From: Aristolochia californica
Taxonomy: Eukaryota; Streptophyta; Magnoliopsida; Piperales; Aristolochiaceae
DNA: 64,000 bases
Assembly: GCA_029961685.1 (NCBI GenBank)
Contig: JARWKL010000007.1
Location: 21,275,013 to 21,339,012, forward strand
Direction of reading: 5' to 3'
The notes under the pieces are model-generated. The model had not been told where the DNA came from, did no database searches, and worked only from the letters and a program-made list of their open reading frames with translations. The stretch's first letter is position 1. The number at the start of each line of letters is the position of its first letter. The translations under genes were made by a program, and so were the position numbers. This document shows, piece after piece, positions 22,401 to 35,886 of this stretch.

Positions 22401-24424
22401 GGATAACAAAACTTTTGTGTTCATTTGTGGTGTGTGAATAGATATATTTTATTTACATTAATTATTATTTTAAATATTTTCCACACATCAACTATAAAAT
22501 TTTTATTTTGTTGTCATCTTTTTTGCCTTTTTTGTTTACGGGATGAAGAGGGAGCGAAAACTCAAAGTTCTGATTTAAGAAAAAAATGTACACCTAAAAT
22601 GGAAATGCACAATGCACAAATGTACAGAGAGATATTTCCAAAGAGTGTATGTATGTTTTAGGGATCGAATGCACTTTTTTCGTTTTTATATCTAAGGTTT
22701 TGCAATCGTCGGGAAACGGGGGAGACGGGCGATTTTTAACTGAGTGTTGACTTCAAATCCATAAGTCATCTCTTACAAAAATATAGCCCGTTACGCATGA
22801 CAAATCACTTTACAATCATCTATGATTTTTAGCTCAACTTTTTGAATATGGGCAAAATAATGGCTTGTTTGACTCGGGCAAATATCCCACCGCACGTTCA
22901 CTTAAGAATTTTATGACTGTTTGTTATTCTCTTTAAAAGCTTTGGATCCATTGGTCATTCGAATCTTTAACATGTTTCTGGCATGCATATCCATTTTTAA
23001 AACATGTGTGTAAAAAATCTCCTTCATGTAAAATTCCAAGATATTAGTTTTGGACTTGTGGAATTTCCCAAACTTCGATAACAAAACTTTTGTGTTCATT
23101 TGTGGTCTGTGGATAAATTTTTTTCATTTACTTTTTTTATTGTTTTAAACTTTTTCCGTACATCAACTATGAAATTTTCATTTTGCAGTGATCTGTTTGC
23201 CTTATTTGTTTACGGGATGAAGGGAGAGCGAAAAACTCGAAGTTTTGATTTAAGAAAAATGTGTACATCTAGAACGGAAATGCACAATTCAAATATGTAG
23301 AGAGAGATAATTCCAAAGAGTGTCAATAATTTTTAAGGATTGTAAGCACCTTTTCTTTTTTGTATCTCCAGTTTTGCAATCGTCGGGAAAAATGGGTTGC
23401 GGAGGATTTTTAACTGAATGTTGAATTGCAATCCATAAGCCATTTCATACAAAAATATAGCCCGTTACGCATGATAAAGCACATTACAATCATCTATGAT
23501 TAATTATGTCAGCTTTTTGCAAATGGGCAAAGTAATGGCTTGTTTGACGCGGGTAAATATCCCATGCCAAGTTCACTTGAGAATTTAATGAGCGTTTGTT
23601 ATTCTCTTTAAAAGCTTTGCATCCATAGCTCATTTGCATCTTTAACATGTTTCAAACATGCATATCCATTTTTAAAACATGTGTGGACGAAATCTCTTTC
23701 TTGCAAAATTCCAAGCTATTAGGGTTAAACTAGTGGAATTTCCCAAAATTGGATAACAAAAATTTTGTGTTCATTTGTGTTGGGTGAATAAATTTTCTTT
23801 ATTTATATTTGTTATTGTTTTAAATTTTTTCCAAACATCAACTATAAAATTTTCATTTTCTTGTAAGCTTTTTGCCTTGTTTGTTTTCCGGATGAAGGGA
23901 GTGCGAAAAGTCAAAGTTTTGATTTAAGAAAAAAGTGTACATCTAAAATGGAAAAGCACAATGCATAATTTTAGGGAGAGATAATTCCAAAGTGAGTCTA
24001 TAATTTTTAGGGATCGTAAGCTCTTTTTTGTTTTTATATCTCAGGTTTTGCAATCGTCGGGAAAAATTGATTGTAGAGGATTTTTAACTGAGTGTTGAAT
24101 TGCAATCCATAAGTCATTTCATACAAAAATATAGCCCGTTACGCATTATAAATCAATTTACAATCATCTATTATTGTTAGATCAAATTTTTGAAAATGGG
24201 CAAAATAATGACTTGTTAGACTCGGGTAAATATCCCATCGCACGTTCACTTGAGAATTTAATCTGTGTTTGTTATTCTCTTTAAAAGCTTTGGATCCATA
24301 GGTCATTTGAATCTTTAACATGTTTCAAGCATGCATATCTATTTATAGAACATGTGTAGAAAAAATCTCCTTCATGTAAAATTCAAAGCTTAATAGGGTT
24401 GGACTAATGGAATTTCCCAAACTT
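22401..24424. repeat. HOR trimer A-B-C (2,024 bp)
   Basis: Starts: 22401, 23076, 23751. Canonical. The B contains GGGCAAAGTAATGG, a step toward the GGACAAAGTAATGG variant that marks the sub-family farther right. Confidence 0.93.
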
Positions 24425-25772
24425 GGATAACAAAACTTTTGTGTTCTTTTGTGGTGTGTGAATAGATATTTTTTTATTTCCATTAGTTATTATTTTGTAT
24501 ATTTTCCACACATCAACTATAAGATTTTTATTTTGTTGTGTTCTTTTTTGCCTTTTATGTTATCGGGATGAAGGGGGAGCGAAAACTCAAAGTTCTGATT
24601 TAAGAAAAAAGTGTACATCTAAAATGGAAATGTACAATGCACAAATGTATAGAGAGATATTTCCAAAGAGTGTCTGTATATTTTAGGGATCGTATGCAGT
24701 CTTTCGTTTTTATATTTAAGGTTTTGCCATCGTCGGGAAATGGGGGAGACGAGCGATTTTTAACTGAGTGTTGACTTCAAATCCATAAGTCATTTCTTAT
24801 AAAAATATAGCCCGTTACGTGTGACAAATCACATTACAACCATCTATGATTGTTAGCTCTATTTTTTGAATATGGGCAAAATAATGGCTTGTTTGACTCG
24901 GGCAAATATCCCACCGCACGTTCACTTGAGAATTTAAGGAGCGTTTGTTATTCTCTTTAAAATATTTGGATCCATAGGTCATTTGAATCATTAACATGTT
25001 TCTAGCATGCCTATCCATTTTTAAAACATATATAGAAAAAATCTCCTTCATGTAAAATTCCAAGATATTAGTTTTGGACTAGTGGAATTTCCCAAACTTG
25101 GATAACAAAACTTTTGTGTTCATTTGTGGTGTGTGAATAAATTTTCTTCATTTAGTTTTTTTTTTGTTTTAAACTTTTTCCATACATCAACTATGAAATT
25201 TTCATTTTGCAGTGATCTATTTGCCTTTTTTCTTTACGGGATGAAGGGAGAGCGAAAAACTCGAAGTTTTGATTTAAGAAAAATGTGTACATCTAAAACA
25301 GAAATGCACAACACACATATGTAGAGAGAGATAATTCCAAAGAGTGTCTATAATTTTAAGGGATTGTAAGCAACTTTTCGTTTTTATATCTCAGGTTTTG
25401 CAATCGTCGGAAAAATGGGTTGCGGAGGATTTTTAACTGAGTGTTGAATTACAATCCATAAGTCATTTCATACAAAAATGTAGCCCGTTACACATGATAA
25501 ATCACATTACAATCATCTATGATTGTTAGATCAAATTTTTGAAATGGGCAAAATAATGACTTGTTAGACTCGGGTAAATATCCCACCGCACATTCACTTG
25601 AAAATTTAATGAGCGTTTGTTATTCTCTTTATAAGCTTTGGATCCATAGGTCATTTGAATCTTTAACATGTTTCAATCATGCATATCCATTTTTAAAACA
25701 TGTGTGGAAAAAATCTCCTTCATGTAAAATTCCAAGCTTAATAGGGTTGGAGTAATGGAATTTCCCAAACTT
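24425..25772. repeat. HOR dimer A, B/C (1,348 bp)
   Basis: Starts: 24425 (A) and 25100 (B to about 25520, then C from GTTAGATCAAATTTTTG to its tail). The next monomer is A, so one monomer is missing: a B-C misaligned crossover in the middle of the monomer. The A already has sub-family markers TATAAGATTTTTATT and TATGCAGTCTTTCG. Confidence 0.9.
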
Positions 25773-27794
25773 GGATAACAAAACTTTAGTGTTCATTTGT
25801 GGTGTGTGAATAGATATTTTTTATTTACATTAGTTATTATTTTAAATATTTTCCACACATCAACTATAAAATTTTTATTTTGATGTGATCTTTTTTGCCT
25901 TTTTTGTTTACGTGATGAAGGGGGAGCGAAAACTCAAAGTTTTGATTTAAGAAAAAAGTGTACATCTAAAATGGAAATGCACAATGCACAAATGTAGAAA
26001 GAGATATTTCCAAAGAGTGTCTGTATGTTTTTGGGATCGTATGCACTCTTTCCTTTTTATATGTAAGGTTTTGCAATCGTCGGGAAACGAGGGAGGCGGG
26101 CGATTTTCAACTAAGTGGTGACTTCAAATCCATAAGTCATTTCTTACAAAAATATAGCCCGTTACGCATGACAAATCACTTTAAAATCATCCATGATTGT
26201 TAGCTCAACTTCTTGAATATGGGCAAAATAATGGGTTGTTTGACTCGGGCAAATATCCCACCGCACGTTCACTTGAGAATTTAAGGAGCGTTTGTTATTC
26301 TCTTTAAAAGCTTTGGATCCATAGGTAATTTGAATCTTTAACATGTTTCTGGCATGCATATCTATTTTTAAAACATGTGTAGAAAAATTCTGGTTCATGT
26401 AAAATTTCAAGATATTAGGTTTGGACTAGTGGAGTTTCCCAAACTTGGATAACAAAACTTTTGTGTTCATTTGTGGTGTGTGAATAAATTTTCTTCATTT
26501 ATTTTTTTTATTGTTTTAAACTTTTTCCGTACAACAACTACGAAATTTTCATTTTGTTATGATCTATTTGCGTTTTTTTGTTTACAGGATGAAAGGAGAG
26601 CCAAAAACTCGAAGTTTTGATTTAAGAAAAATGTGTACATCAAAAACGGAAATGCACAACGCACATATGTAGAGAGAGATAATTCCAAAGAGTGTCTGTA
26701 ATTTTTAGGGATTATGAGCACCTTTTTGTTTTTATATCTTAGGTTTTGCAATCGTTGGGAAAATGGGTTGCGGAGGATTTTTAACTGAGTGGTTAATTTC
26801 AATCCATAAGTCATTTCATAAAAAAATATAGCCCGCTACACATGATAAATAACATTACAATAATCTATGATTAATTATGTCAGCTTTTTGCAAATGGGCA
26901 AAATAATGACATGTTTGACTCGGGTAAATATCCCACCACACGTTCACTTAAGAATTTAATGAGCGTTTGTTATTCTCTTTAAAAGCTTTGCATCCATAGC
27001 TCATTTTCATCTTTAACATGTTTCAAACATGCAAATCCATTTTTAAAACATGTGTGGACGAAATCTCTTTCTTGCAAAATTCCAAGCTATTACCGTTAAG
27101 CTAGTGGAATTTCCAAAAATTGGATAACAAAACTTTTGCGTTCATTTGTGTTTAGTGAATAAATTTCTTTATTTATATTTTTTATTGTTTTAAATTTTTT
27201 CCATACATCAACTATAAAATTTTCATTTTGGGGTAAGCTTTTTGCCTTGTTAGTTTTCGGGATGAAGGTAGAGCGAAAAGTCAAAGTTTTGATTTAAGAA
27301 AAAAGTGTAGATCTAAAATGGAAAAGCACAATGCACAATTGTAGGGAGAGATAATTCCAAAGTACGCCTGTAATTTTTAGGGATTGTAAGCTCTTTTAAA
27401 TTTTTATATCTCTGGTTTTGCAATCGTGGGGAAAAATTGGTGGCAGAGGATTTTTAACCGAGTGTTGAATTGCAATCCAGAAGGCATTTCATACAAACAA
27501 ATAGGCCGTTACGCATGATAAATCACTTTACAATCATCTACGATTGTTAGATCAAATTTTTGAAAATGGGCAAAATAATGACTTGTTAGACTCGGGTAAA
27601 TATCCCACCGCACGTTCACTTGAGAATTTAATGAGCGTTTGTTATTCTCTTTAAAAGCTTTGGATCCATAGGTCATTTGAATCTTTAACATGTTTCAAGC
27701 ATGCATATCCATTTTTAAAACATGTGTAGAACAAATCTCCTTCATGTAAAATTCTAAGCTTAATAGGGTTGGACTGATGGAATCTACCAAACTT
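25773..27794. repeat. HOR trimer A-B-C (2,022 bp)
   Basis: Starts: 25773, 26447, 27122. Canonical. The A has the rare variant TGCACTCTTTCCTTTTTATA followed by TGTAAGG, otherwise found only in the A at 43301, which also follows a B/C dimer. Confidence 0.93.
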
Positions 27795-29818
27795 GGTTAA
27801 GAAAACTTTTGTGTTCATTTTTGGTGTGTGAATAGATATTTTTTATTTACATTAGTTATTATTTGAAATATTTTCCACACATCAAATATAAAATCTTTAT
27901 TTTGTTGTGATCTTTTTCGCCTTTTTTGTTTACAGGATGACAGGGGAGCGAAAACTGAGAGTTCTGATTTAAGAGAAAAGTGTACATGTAAAATGGAAAT
28001 TCACAATGCACAAATGTAGGGAGAGATATTTCCAAAGAGTGTATGTATGTTATAAGGATCGTATGCACTTTTTTCTTTTTCATATCTAAGGTTTTAAAAT
28101 CGTCGGGAAACGGGGGAGGCGGGCGATTTTTAACTGAGTGTTGACTTCAAATCCATAAGTCATTTCATACAAAAATATAGCCCGTTACGCATGACAAATC
28201 ACTTTACAATCATCTATGATTGTTAGCTCAACTTTTTGAATATGGGAAAAATAATGGCTTGTTTGACTCGGGCAAATATCCCACAGCACGTTCACTTGAG
28301 AATATAATGACTGTTTGTTATTCTCTTTAAAAGCTTTGGATCCATAGGTCATTTGAATCTTTAACATGTTTCTGGCATGCATATCCATTTTTAAAACATG
28401 TGTAGAAAAAATCACCTTCATGTAAAACTCCAAGATATTATTTATGGACTAGTGGAATTTCCCAAACTTGGATAACATAACTTTTGTGTGCATTTGTGGT
28501 GTGTGAATAAATTTTATTCATTTACTTTTTTTATTTTTTTAAAATTTTTCCGTACATCAACTATGAAATTTTCATTTTGCTGTGATCTATTTGCCTTTTT
28601 TGTTTACGGGATGAAAGGAGAGTGAAAAACTCGAAGTTTTGATTTAAGAAAAATGTGTACATCTAAAATGGAAATGCACAATGCACATATGTAAAGAGAG
28701 ATAATTCCAAAGAGTGTCTGTAAATTTTAGGGATTGTAAGTACCTTTTCATTTTTATATCTCAGGTTTTGCAATCGTCGGGAAAAATGGGTGGCAGCGGA
28801 TTTTTAACTGAGTGTTGAATTGCAATCCATAAGTCATTTCATACAAAAAAATAGCCCGTTATGCATGATAAATCACATTACAATCATCTATGATTATTTA
28901 TGTCAGCTTTTTGCAAATGGGCAAAATAATGGCATGTTTGACTCCGGTAAATATCCCACCGCAAGTTCACTTGAGAATTTAATGAGCATTTGTTATTCTC
29001 TTTAAAAGCTTTGCGTCCATAGCTCATTTGCATCTTTAACATGTTTCAAACATGCATATCCATTTTTAAAACATGTGTGGACGAAATCTCTTTCTTGCAA
29101 AATTCCAAGCTATTAGGGTTAAACTTGTGGAATTTCCCAAAACTGGATAACAAAACTTTTGTGTTCATTTGTGTTGGGTGAATAAATTTTCTTTATTTAT
29201 ATTTGTTATTGTTTTAAATTTTTTCCATACATCAACTATAAAATTTTCATTCTCTTGTAAGCTTTTTGCCTTGTTTGTTTTCGGGATGAAGGGAGAGCGA
29301 AAAGTCGAAGCTTTGATTTAAGAAAAAAGTGTACATCTAAAATGGAAAAGCACAATGCACAATTTTAGGGAGAGATAATTCCAAAGAGTGTCTATAATTT
29401 TTAGGGATTGTAAGCTCTTTTTAGTTTTTATATCTCAGGTTTTGCAATCGTCGGGAAAAATTGATGGCAGAGGATTTTTAAGTGAGTGTTGAATTGCAAT
29501 CCATAAGTCATTTCATACAAAAATATAGCCCGTTACGCATTATAGATCAATTTACAATCATCTATGATTGTTACATCAAATTTTTGAAAATGGGCAAAAT
29601 AATGACTTGTTAGACTCGGGTAAATATCCCACCGCACGTTCACTTGAAAATTTAATCTGCGTTTGTAATTCTCTTTAAAATGTTTGGATCCAAAGGTCAT
29701 TTGAATCTTGAACATGTTTCAAGCATGCATATCCATTTTTAAAACATGTGTAGGAAAAATCTCCTTCATGTAAAATTCCAAGCTTAATAGGGTTGGACTA
29801 ATGGAATTTCCCAAACAT
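27795..29818. repeat. HOR trimer A-B-C (2,024 bp)
   Basis: Starts: 27795, 28470, 29145. Canonical order. The A has a degenerate anchor (GGTTAAGAAAAC) and several private changes (GATGACAGGGGAGCG, GATTTAAGAGAAAAG), so it is one of the more diverged A copies. Confidence 0.92.
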
Positions 29819-31840
29819 GGATAACAAAACGTTTGCGTTCTTTTGTGGTGTGTGAATATATATTTTTTTATTTCCATTTGTTATTATTTTAAATATTTTC
29901 CACACATCAACTATAAGGTTTTTATTTTGTTGTGATCTTTTTTTCCTTTTTTGTTTACGAGATGAAGGGGGAGCGAAAACTCAATGTTTTGATTTAATAA
30001 AAAAGTGTACATCTAAAATGGAAATGCACAATGCAAATATGTAGAGAGAGATATTTCCAAAGAGTGTCTATATGTTTTAGGGATTGTATGCAGTCTTTCA
30101 TTTTTATATCTAAGGTTTTGCAATCGTCAGGAAATGGGGGAGACGGGCCATTTTTAACTGAGTGTTGACTTCAAATCCATAAGTCATTTCTTACAAAAAT
30201 ATAGCCCGTTATGCATTAAAAATCACATTACAACCATCTATGATTGTTAGCTCAACTTTTTGAATATGGGCAAAATAATGGCTTGTTTGACTCGGGCAAA
30301 TATCCCACCGCATGTTCATTTGAGAATTTAAAGAGCGTTGGTATTCTTTTTAAAAGCTTTGGATCCATAGGTCATTTGAATCTTTAACATGTTTCTGGCA
30401 TGCATATCCATTTTTAAAACATATGTACAAAAAATCACCTTCATGTAAAATTCCAAGATATTAGTTTTGGACTAGGGGAATTTCCCAAACTTGGATAACA
30501 AAACTTTTGTGTTCATTTGTGGTGTGTGAATAAATTTTCTTCATTTACTTTTTTTATTGTTTTAAACTTTTTCCGCACATCAACTATGAAATTTTCTTTT
30601 TGCAGTGATCTATTTGCCTTTTTTGTTTACGGGATGAAGGGAGAGCGAAAAACTCGAAGTTTTGATTTAAGAAAAATGTGTACATCTAAAACGGAAATGC
30701 ACAACACACATATGTAGAGAGAGATAATTCCAAAGAGTGTCTGTAATTTTTAGTGATTGTAAGCACCTTTTCGTTTTTATATCTCAGGTTTTACAATCGT
30801 CGGGAAAAATGGGTTGCGGAGGATTTTTAACTGAGTGTTGAATTGCGATCCATAAGTAATTTCATACAAAAATATAGCCCGTTACGCATGATAAATCACA
30901 TTACAATCATCTATGATTAATTAAGTCAGCTTTTTGCAAAAGGACAAAGTAATGGCATGTTTGACTCGAGTAAATATCCCATCGCAAGTTCACTTGAGAA
31001 TTTAATGAGCATTTGTTATTCTCTTTAAAAGCTTTGCATCCATGGCTCATTTGCATCTTTAACATATCTCAAACATGCATATCCATTTTTAAAACATGTG
31101 TGGTTGAAATCTCTTTCTTGCAAAATTCCAAGCTATTATGGTTAAACTGGTGGAATTTCCAAAATTGGATAACAAAACTTTTGTGTTTATTTGTGTTGGG
31201 TGAATAAATTTTCCTTATTTATATTTGTTATTTTTTAAAATTTTTTGCATACATCAACTATAAAATTTTCATTTTGTTGTAAGCTTTTTGCCTTCTTTGT
31301 TTTCGGGATGAAGGGAGAGGGAAAAGTCAAAGTTTTGATTTACGAAAAAAGTGTACATCTAAAATGGAAAAGCATAATGCACAATTGTAGGGAGAGATAA
31401 TTCCAAAGAGTGTCATTAATTTTTAGGGATTGTAAGCACTTTTTAGTTTTTATATCTCAGGTTTTGCAATCGTCGGGAAAAATTGGTGGCAGAGGATTTT
31501 TAACTGAGTGTTGAATTGCAATCCATAAGTCATTTCATACAAAAATATGGCCCGTTACGCATGATAAATCACTTTACATTCATCTATGATTGTTAGATCA
31601 AATTTTTGAAAATGGGCAAAATAATGACATGTTAGACTCGGCTAAATATCCCACCGCACGTTCACTTGAGAATTTAATGAGCGTTTGTTATTCTCTTTAA
31701 AAGCTTTGGATCCAAAGGTCATTTAAATCTTTAACATGTTTCCAGCATGCATATCCATTTTTAAAACATGTGTGGAAAAAATCTCCTTCATGTAAAATTC
31801 CAAGCTTAATAGGGTTGGACTAATGGAATTTCCCAAACTT
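29819..31840. repeat. HOR trimer A-B-C (2,022 bp), first of the regular core
   Basis: Starts: 29819, 30493, 31167. From here the linked sub-family markers appear together: A with TTTACGAGATGAAGG and GCAGTCTTTC, B with CACAACACACATATG and GCAAAAGGACAAAGTAATGG, C with TATTATGGTTAAAC before it, TTTTTTGCATACATC and GATTTACGAAAAAAG. Confidence 0.94.
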
Positions 31841-33862
31841 GGATAACAAAACTTTTGTGTTCATTTGTAGTGGGTGAATAGATATTTTTTATTTTCATTA
31901 GTTATTATTTTAAATATTTTCCACACATCAACTATAAGATTTTTATTTTGTTGTGATCTTTTTTGCCTTTTTGGTTTACGAGATGAAGGGGGAGCGAAAA
32001 CTCAAAGTTCTGATTTAAGAAAAAAGTGTACATCTAAAATGGAAATGCACAATGCACAAATATAGAGAGGGATATTTCCAAAGAGTGTCTGTATGTTTTA
32101 GTGATCGTATGCAGTCTTTCGTTTTTATATCTAAGGTATTGCAATTGTATGGAAATGGAGGAGACGGTCGATTTTTAACTGAGTGTTGACTTCAAATCCA
32201 TAAGTCATTTCTTACAAAAATATAGCCCGTTACGCATGACAAATCACATTACAACCATCTATGATTGTTAGCTCAACTTTTTGAATATGGGCAAAATAAT
32301 GGCTTGTTTGACTCGGGCAAATATCCCACCGCACGTTCACTTGAGAATTTAAGGAGCGTTTGTTATTCTCTTTAAAAACTTTGGATCCATAGGTCATTTG
32401 AATCTTTAACCTGTTTCTGGCATGCATATCCATTTTTAAAACTTATGTAGAAAAAATCTCCTTCATGTAAAATTCCAAGATATTAGTTTTGGACTAGTGG
32501 AATTTCCCAAACTTGGATAACAAAACTTTTGTGTTCATTTGTGGTGTGTGAATAAATTTTCTTCATTTACATTTTTTTTGTTATAAATTTTTTTCGTACA
32601 TCAACTAAGAAATTTTCATTTTGCTGTGATCTATTTGCCTTTTTTGTTTACAGGTTGAAGGGAGAGCGAAAAACTCGAAGTTTTGATTTAAGAAAAATGT
32701 GTACATCTAAAACGGAAATGCACAACACACATATGTAGAGAGAGATAATTCCAAAGAGTGTCTGTGATTTTTAGGGATTGTAAGCACCTTTTCGTTTTTA
32801 TATCTCAAGTTTTGCAATCGTCGGGAAAAATGGGTTGCGGAGGATTTTTAACTGAGTGTTGAATTGCGATCCATAAGTCAATTCATACAAAAATATAGCC
32901 CGTTACGCATTATAAATCACATTACAATCATCTATGATTAATTATGTGACCTTTTTGCAAAAGGACAAAGTAATGGCGAGTTTGACTCGGGTAAATATCC
33001 CATCGCAAGTTCACTTGAGAATTTAATGAGCGTTTGTTATTCTCTTTAAAAGCTTTGCATCCATAGCTCATTTTCATCTTTAACATGTTTCAAACATGCA
33101 TATCCATTTTTAAAACATGTGTGGTTGAAATCTCTTTCTTGCAAAATTCCAAACTATTATGGTTAAACTAGTGGAATTTCCCAAAATTGGATAACAAAAC
33201 TTTTGTGTTCATTTGTGTTGGGTGAATAAATTTTCCTTATTTATATTTGTTATTGTTTTAAATTTTTTGCATACATCAACTATAAAATTTTCATTTTATT
33301 GTAAGCTTTTTGCCTTGTTTGTTTTCGGGATGAAGGGAGAGGGAAAAGTCAAAGTTTTGATTTACGAAAAAAGTGTACATCTAAAATGGAAAAGCACAAT
33401 GCACAATTGTAGGGAGAGATAATTTCAAAGAGTGTCGGTAATTTTTAGGGATTGTAAGGACTTTTTAGTTTTTATATCTCAGGTTTTGCAATTGTCGGGA
33501 AAAATTGGTGGCAGAGGATTTTTAACTGAGTGTTGAATAGCAATCCATAAGTCATTTCATACAAAAATATGGCCCGTTAAGCATGATAAATAAATTGACA
33601 TTCATCTATGATTGTTAGATAAAATTTTTGAAAATGGGCAAAATAATGACTTGTTAGACTCGGGTAAATATCCCACCGCACGTTCACTTGAGAATTTAAT
33701 GAGCGTTTGTTATTCTCTTTAAAAGCTTTGGATCCAAAGGTCATTTGAATCTATAACATGTTTCCAGCATGCATATCCTTTTTTAAAACATGTGTGGAAA
33801 AACTCTCCTTCATGTAAAATTCCAAGCTTAATAGGGTTGGACTAATGGAATTTCCCAAACTT
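31841..33862. repeat. HOR trimer A-B-C (2,022 bp), core
   Basis: Starts: 31841, 32515, 33189. It shares the full marker set of the core sub-family, and its C again reads GATTTACGAAAAAAG, as in the unit before it. Confidence 0.94.
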
Positions 33863-35886
33863 GGATAACATAACTTTTGTGTTCATTTGTGGTGTGTGAA
33901 TAGATATTTTTTATTTACATTAGTTATTATTTTAAATATTTTCCACACATTAACTATAAGATTTTTTATTTTTTTGTGATCTTTTTTGCCTTTTTTGTTT
34001 ACGAGATGAAGGGGGAGCGAAAACTCAAAGTTCTGATTTAAGAAAAAAGTGTACATCTAAAACGGAAATGCACAATGCACAAATGTAGAGAGAGATAGTT
34101 CCAAAGAGTGTCTGTATGTTTTAGGGATCGTATGCAGTCTTTCATTTTTATATCTAAGGTTTTGCAATCGTAGGGAAATGGGGGAGACAGGCGATTTTTA
34201 ACTGAGTGTTGACTTCAAATCCATAAGTCATTTCTTACAAAAATATAGCCCGTTACGCATGACAAATCACATTAAAACCATCTATGATTGTTAGCTCAAC
34301 TTTTTGAATATGGGCAAAATAATGGCTTGTTTGACTCGTACAAATATCCCACTGCACGTTCATTAGAGAATTTAAGGAGCGTTTGTTATTCTCTTTAAAA
34401 GCTTTGGATCCATATGTCATTTGAATCTTTAACATGTTTCTGGCATGCATATCCATTTTTAAAACATATGTAGAAAAAATCTCCTTCATGTGAAATTCAT
34501 AGATATTAGTTTTGGACTAGTGGAATTTCCCAAACTTGGATAACAAAACTTTTGTGTTCATTTGTGGCGTGTGAATAAATTTTCTTCATTTACTTTTTTT
34601 ATTGTTTTAAACTTTTTTCGTACATCAACTATGAAATTTTCATTTTGCTGTGATCTATTTGCCTTTTTTGTTTACGGGATGAAGGGAGAGCGAAAAACTC
34701 GAAGTTTTGATTTAAGAAAAATGTGTACATCTAATACGGAAATGCACAACACACATATGTAGAGAGAGATAATTCCAAAGAGTGTCTGTAATTTTTAGGG
34801 ATTGTAAGCACCTTTTCGTTTTTATATCTCAGGTTTTGCAATCGTCGGGAAAAATGGGTTGCGGAGGATTTTTAACTGAGTGTTGAATTGCGATCCATAA
34901 GTAATTTCATAAAAAAATATAGCCCATTACGCATGATAAATCACATTACAATCATCTATGATTAATTATGTCAGCTTTTTGCAAAAGGACAAAGTAATGG
35001 CATGTTTGACTCGTGTAAATATCCCATCGCAAGTTCACTTGAGAATTTAATGAACGTTTGTTATTCTCTTTAAAAGCTTTGCATCCATAGCTCATTTCCA
35101 TCTTTAACATGTTTCAAACATGCATATCCATTTTTAAAACATGTGTGGATGAAATCTCTTTCTTGCAAAATTCCAAGCTATTATGGTTAAACTAGTGGAA
35201 TTTCCCAAAATTGGATAACAAAACTTTTGTGTTGATTTGTGTTGGGTGAATAAATTTTCTTTATTTATATTTGTCATTGTTTTAAATTTTTTGCATACAT
35301 CAACTATAAAATTTTCATTTTGTTGTAAGCTTTTTACCTTGTTTGTTTTCGGGATGAAGGGAGAGCGAAAAGACAAGGTTTTGATTTATGAAAAAAGTGT
35401 ACATCTAAAATGGAAAAGCACAATGCACAATTGTAGGGAGAGATAATTCCAAAGTGTGTCGTTAATTTTTAGGGATTGTAAGCTCTTTTTAGTTTTTATA
35501 TCTCAAGTTTTGCAATCGTCGGGAAAAATTGGTGGCAGAGGATTTTTAACAGAGTGTTGAATTGCAATCCATAAGTCATTTCATACAAAAATATAGCCCG
35601 TTACGCATGATAAATCACTTTACATTCATCTATGATTGTTAGATCAAATTTTTGAAAATGGGCAAAATAATGACTTGTTAGACTCGGGTAAATATCCCAC
35701 CGCACGTTCACTTGAGAATTTAATGAGCGTTTGTAATTCTCTTTAAAAGCTTTGGATCCAAAGGTCATTTGAATCTTTAACATGTTTCCAGCATGCATAT
35801 CCATTTTTGAAACATGTGTGGAAAAAATCTCCTTCATGTAAAATTCCAAGCTTAATAGGGTTGGACTAATGGAATTTCCCAAACTT
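33863..35886. repeat. HOR trimer A-B-C (2,024 bp), core
   Basis: Starts: 33863, 34538, 35213. Core sub-family. The C now reads GATTTATGAAAAAAG. It also carries the rare set TTTGTAATTCTC, CCAAAGGTC, TTTCCAGCATGC and TTTTTGAAACATG in common with the C at 5497. Confidence 0.94.
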
